A stretch of DNA of 17,282 nucleotides, taken from positions 1 to 17,282 of the forward strand of contig RFJH01000206.1 in assembly GCA_003694975.1 (NCBI GenBank). The letters are read 5' to 3'. Each line of letters begins with the position of its first letter. Position 1 is the stretch's first letter. Position numbers and translations under genes: made by a program. The notes under the pieces are model-generated. The model worked only from the letters and a program-made list of their open reading frames with translations, had not been told where the DNA came from and searched no databases. Below, in pieces: positions 14,655-17,282 of this stretch. The stretch comes from Anaerolineae bacterium. GTDB lineage: Bacteria > Chloroflexota > Anaerolineae > Anaerolineales > Villigracilaceae.

Positions 14655-15605
14655 ATGCAAGCGGTATGGCTGGAAGAACAACGGTTGCGCCTGCGGGAGG
14701 ATATCCCCACCCCGAAGCGTCCGGACGAGGCCTTGATTCGGGTGCGCCTGGCAGGCATTTGCGGCACCGACCTGGAACTGCGGCGCGGCTATTACCCCTA
14801 TACCGGCATCCCGGGGCATGAGTTCGTCGGCGAGGTGGTCGCTGCGCCGGAGGAAGGCTGGGTTGGGAAACGAGTCGTCGGCGAGATCAACGCCGTCTGT
14901 GGCGTGTGCGAGCAGTGCCGTGAGGGGCGTCCCACCCATTGCGAAAACCGCACCGTGCTCGGCATCGTCAACCGCGACGGTGTTTTCGCCGAATACACTA
15001 CCCTGCCCCTGGCCAACCTGCACCCCGTCCCCGATTCCGTGCCGGACGAGGCAGCGGTCTTCACCGAGCCATTGGCTGCGGCGCTGGAAATTCAGCAGCA
15101 GGTACACATCCGCCCTACCGACCGCGTGTTGCTCATCGGCGCGGGTCGGCTGGGTCAACTCATCGCCCAGACTCTGGCGCTCACCGGCTGCGACCTGCAC
15201 GTGGTGGCGCGGCACAAGAGGCAAAAGGAACTCCTGACGGCGCGCGGCATCCGCCTCATCGCCGAGGACGAGGTCCAACCGAAGCGCTGGGACGTGGTCG
15301 TCGAGGCCACCGGTTCACCGGCCGGTTTCGACCTGGCGCGGCGGGCCATCCGCCCTCGCGGCGTCCTGGTGATGAAATCCACCTACAAGGGGGAGGTCAC
15401 GGTCAATTTCTCCGCCCTCGTCGTGGACGAGGTCACCATCGTTGGCTCGCGCTGTGGCCCTTTCGCCCCTGCGCTACGCTTGCTGGAATCTCGCCGCGTG
15501 GATCCCACCCCCCTGATCGAAGCACGCTATCCTCTGGCACAAGCGCTGGAAGCCTTCGAGAGGGCTACCCAAAGGGGAACACTCAAAGTGCTGATCGAAC
15601 CTTGA
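14655..15605 (+). CDS. Zinc-dependent alcohol dehydrogenase-like oxidoreductase (MDR family)
   Basis: This is a 316-residue medium-chain dehydrogenase, shorter than the usual 340-380. It has the catalytic zinc site (Cys36 in GICGTD, His55-Glu56 in GHE, Glu138 in FTEPLAAAL), a structural zinc site with four Cys (82, 85, 88, 96) and a Rossmann fold with GAGRLG (162-167). The end of the second strand reads VVARHKRQ, with no acidic residue and several basic ones, which suggests NADP(H) rather than NAD(H) (inference). The substrate is unknown. ATG 14655 has a strong GGAGGAGG before it at a good distance. It lies 18 bp after mutL and is probably co-transcribed, although there is no known functional link to mismatch repair. 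Confidence 0.9.
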   Translation: MQAVWLEEQRLRLREDIPTPKRPDEALIRVRLAGICGTDLELRRGYYPYTGIPGHEFVGEVVAAPEEGWVGKRVVGEINAVCGVCEQCREGRPTHCENRTVLGIVNRDGVFAEYTTLPLANLHPVPDSVPDEAAVFTEPLAAALEIQQQVHIRPTDRVLLIGAGRLGQLIAQTLALTGCDLHVVARHKRQKELLTARGIRLIAEDEVQPKRWDVVVEATGSPAGFDLARRAIRPRGVLVMKSTYKGEVTVNFSALVVDEVTIVGSRCGPFAPALRLLESRRVDPTPLIEARYPLAQALEAFERATQRGTLKVLIEP

Positions 15606-15628
15606 ACATGGAGGCCTTTATGAAGCGG

Positions 15629-15659
15629 AAGCGCCCGGCGATCAAGTCGTCGGGCGCTT
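15629..15659 (+). terminator. Terminator of the mutL-ADH operon
   Basis: AAGCGCCCG (15629-15637) pairs perfectly with CGGGCGCTT (15651-15659). A G-T pair and CGA/TCG extend the stem to about 13 bp with a 5-nt loop. Only a short T-run follows (TTTGT), but the stem is very stable and lies 24 bp past the stop. Confidence 0.75.
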
Positions 15660-15689
15660 TGTAGAACAGACCGCAAATAAGCAGGTCAT

Positions 15690-16175
15690 CTATTTTGAGA
15701 TGGCAATACTGATCGTCCTGCGTACACAACTCGCCTCATCATCTATACACGTATCTACCCAGCCGGTATACGTCCCTTCCGCTTGTGCCTGCAAGTGAAG
15801 AGTAACCTCGGCGGTGCCGTTGGCGGGAAGTGAGGTGTAGAAAAAGTAACTATCGAAGAAGCCGAAGGTATCGTAGCTATCAGCAGGGGGTGTTGTGCCG
15901 GTGACACGAAGACCTTCCAGAAGATCGGCGTCCACATCAATGCTGTTCAGTTCTCGGGATCGCCCTGCAAAGTTGTTGATAGTGATGAGCAGGTCGAAGG
16001 ATTGTCCAACGGTGGCCTGCGAGGGTGCGGAGATATCCACGCTCACGTCCTGCGGTTCCTCGCTGCTCGTCAGGCCAAAGAAGGTCACCCCGGCGCCCAG
16101 GATGAACACACCGACACAAAGACAAAGCAAGACGGCGGCCGCGATACCGCCCCAAAGGAGAACTTTCTTGTTCAT
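15690..16175 (-). CDS. Small membrane-anchored protein with an exported beta-sandwich-like domain
   Basis: This is a 161-residue protein I cannot assign to a named family. It begins with a Lys-rich N-terminus and a long hydrophobic segment (about 5-34) typical of a signal anchor; there is no lipobox, since the Cys residues at 18 and 20 lack a preceding small residue. The rest is rich in Thr, Ser, Asp and alternating hydrophobics (APSQATVGQSFDLLITINNF, later GTAEVTLHLQAQAEGTYTG), which resembles CARDB or DUF11-like Ig-type folds. Cys143 and Cys150 could form a disulfide outside. ATG 16175 has GGAGGA 7 bases before it. It follows the histidine kinase by 18 bp and is probably in the same operon. 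Confidence 0.75.
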   Translation of the reverse strand: MNKKVLLWGGIAAAVLLCLCVGVFILGAGVTFFGLTSSEEPQDVSVDISAPSQATVGQSFDLLITINNFAGRSRELNSIDVDADLLEGLRVTGTTPPADSYDTFGFFDSYFFYTSLPANGTAEVTLHLQAQAEGTYTGWVDTCIDDEASCVRRTISIAISK

Positions 16176-16193
16176 GTCTCGTTCCTCCAGAAT

Positions 16194-17282
16194 TCACCCA
16201 AGAGATGCCGGTCGTCGGCGTGGCAGAATGACGGTGAACTCCGTCCCCACGCCGAGTTTGCTTTTGACTTCGATCCGTCCTCCATGCCCTTGAACGATTT
16301 GCTTGCAAATGGAGAGTCCCAACCCCGTGCCGGCGACTTTCTCCTCCACCTCACGCACACGATAGAACTTTTCGAAAAGATGAGGGATAGCATCTTCCGG
16401 GATGCCGATACCGGTATCCTGTACGACGAGATACATGGTATCAGCATCCGCCCTGGCTTTGAGGATGACCGAACCGTTCCGACGATTGTACTTGATGGCG
16501 TTGCTAAGCAAGTTCATCATCACCTGCTTGATTTTCTCGCGGTCGGCGCGCAGGGGAGGCAGGTCATCCGGGATTTCAATGAGGATGCGAATGCGATTCT
16601 CCTCCGCTTTCGATTGCATGACGTCTTTACATTCCGCGAGCAAGTCAGCCACGTTGAATTCGCTATATTGGAACTGCACGCGTCCCGATTCGAGGCGGGC
16701 GAGATCGAGGAAGGCGGAGGCCAGAGCATTCAGGCGCAACGTCTCAGAATGGATGTTATGCACAATCTGATCATGCTGTTCACGAGAGATTTCAGGGCGC
16801 AGGAGGAGGTAAGCCGCCGTGCTGATGGAGGCCAGCGGCGTACGCAGTTCGTGCACGAATTCGGAGATCAGGTCGGATTGCTGGAAGAGACGCGTGTTCT
16901 CAATGGCCACGGCGGCCTGCGCCCCCAGGACGGAGAGTAAATTTTCGTCAGTCTCGCTGAACTCGCCCTCTCTCTTGTTCAACACTTCCAGTACACCGAC
17001 GACTTTCTCCTTGGTAATCAGGGGGACACCGAGCAGAGAACGCGTGGCGAACTGGGTGGTGTCTTCAATATGACTGAAGTAGCGCGGATCTCGGTGCACA
17101 TCCGCTATGCGGACCGGCTTACGGTTGGGCACAATCCATCCGGCGATGCTTCCCTCGATAGGGACGACCAGGCCGCGCATGGTGGGCTGGTCCAGGTTGG
17201 TCGCGACCTGGAAGTACAACTCATGGGCCACATCGTCATAAAGCAGGATCGAGGCGGCCTCGGCGTCGGTGATATCCGCGGC
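16194..17282 (-). CDS. GAF-domain sensor histidine kinase (5' end outside the window)
   Basis: The gene is partial: its N-terminus lies beyond the right edge, and the frame is open to base 17282. The visible 362 residues hold most of a GAF domain (to about residue 130), a HisKA domain with the phospho-acceptor His144 in FVHELRTPLASIS, and an HATPase_c domain with NLLSNAIKYN, DTGIGIP and GTGLGLSICKQIVQGHGG. This is a classic (class I, EnvZ/PhoR-like) kinase, unlike the NarX-like one at the left of the window. Residues ahead of the first in-window GTG (17231) are GAF-like (AADITDAEAASILLYDD), so that GTG is not the start. The ligand is unknown. A small exported protein follows it. Confidence 0.92.
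   Translation of the reverse strand, partial: AADITDAEAASILLYDDVAHELYFQVATNLDQPTMRGLVVPIEGSIAGWIVPNRKPVRIADVHRDPRYFSHIEDTTQFATRSLLGVPLITKEKVVGVLEVLNKREGEFSETDENLLSVLGAQAAVAIENTRLFQQSDLISEFVHELRTPLASISTAAYLLLRPEISREQHDQIVHNIHSETLRLNALASAFLDLARLESGRVQFQYSEFNVADLLAECKDVMQSKAEENRIRILIEIPDDLPPLRADREKIKQVMMNLLSNAIKYNRRNGSVILKARADADTMYLVVQDTGIGIPEDAIPHLFEKFYRVREVEEKVAGTGLGLSICKQIVQGHGGRIEVKSKLGVGTEFTVILPRRRPASLG

Noticed and set aside
13652..14821. Long open frame (389 codons) on the plus strand
   Set aside because: It is a shifted reading of mutL and the ADH gene, very rich in Arg and Pro, with no recognisable fold.
16002..16940. Open frame (312 codons) on the plus strand
   Set aside because: It is antisense to the GAF histidine kinase, whose HisKA and HATPase motifs are intact on the other strand.

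Overview
The window is about 17.3 kb of GC-rich bacterial chromosome carrying mostly housekeeping and membrane genes. The best guess for the host is a Chloroflexota bacterium, probably of the class Anaerolineae. This rests on the gene styles: a DevS-like GAF kinase, an MFS carrier behind a PadR repressor, a GT-C-type membrane protein, a nuclease-type MutL and a class II HMG-CoA reductase. It is inference without a database search. I see no phage, transposase, CRISPR array, rRNA or tRNA.

Layout from left to right: class II HMG-CoA reductase (-), divergent from a GAF-GAF sensor histidine kinase (+); a 465-bp gap with the dnaA promoter and leader; dnaA (+), converging on an MFS transporter that follows its PadR regulator (-); a GT-C-type membrane protein (+), converging on a flippase-like UPF0104 protein with a small DUF3147-like membrane protein (-). 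Next comes a 346-bp gap holding a degenerate foldback repeat and a terminator, then a membrane protease pair (S41 peptidase, then YugP-like zinc protease, -). A HAD hydrolase (-) diverges from mutL and an alcohol-dehydrogenase-like gene (+). At the right edge, a GAF histidine kinase cut by the window is followed by a small membrane-anchored protein (-).

The most striking signal is how genes start. Several transcription units have a TATAAT or TACAAT box only 6 to 8 bases before the start codon and no Shine-Dalgarno sequence, as expected for leaderless mRNAs. Downstream genes of operons, and genes with long leaders such as dnaA, have good Shine-Dalgarno sequences. The clearest case is mutL and the HAD gene. 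Their ATGs are 20 bp apart and share one palindromic ATTATAAT, read as a -10 box on both strands, with exactly 6 bases to each ATG. The kinase upstream of dnaA has the same box 8 bases before a two-codon ORF (ATG CGA TGA) whose stop overlaps the kinase ATG. The dnaA leader contains a terminator-like hairpin with six Ts, a possible attenuator. The padR promoter carries a three-half-site operator over its predicted start.

Functional assignments are strong for dnaA, mutL, HMG-CoA reductase, the S41 and YugP-like proteases, PadR, MFS and the kinases. They are moderate for the HAD, alcohol-dehydrogenase-like, UPF0104 and GT-C genes, and weak for the DUF3147-like and terminal small protein.
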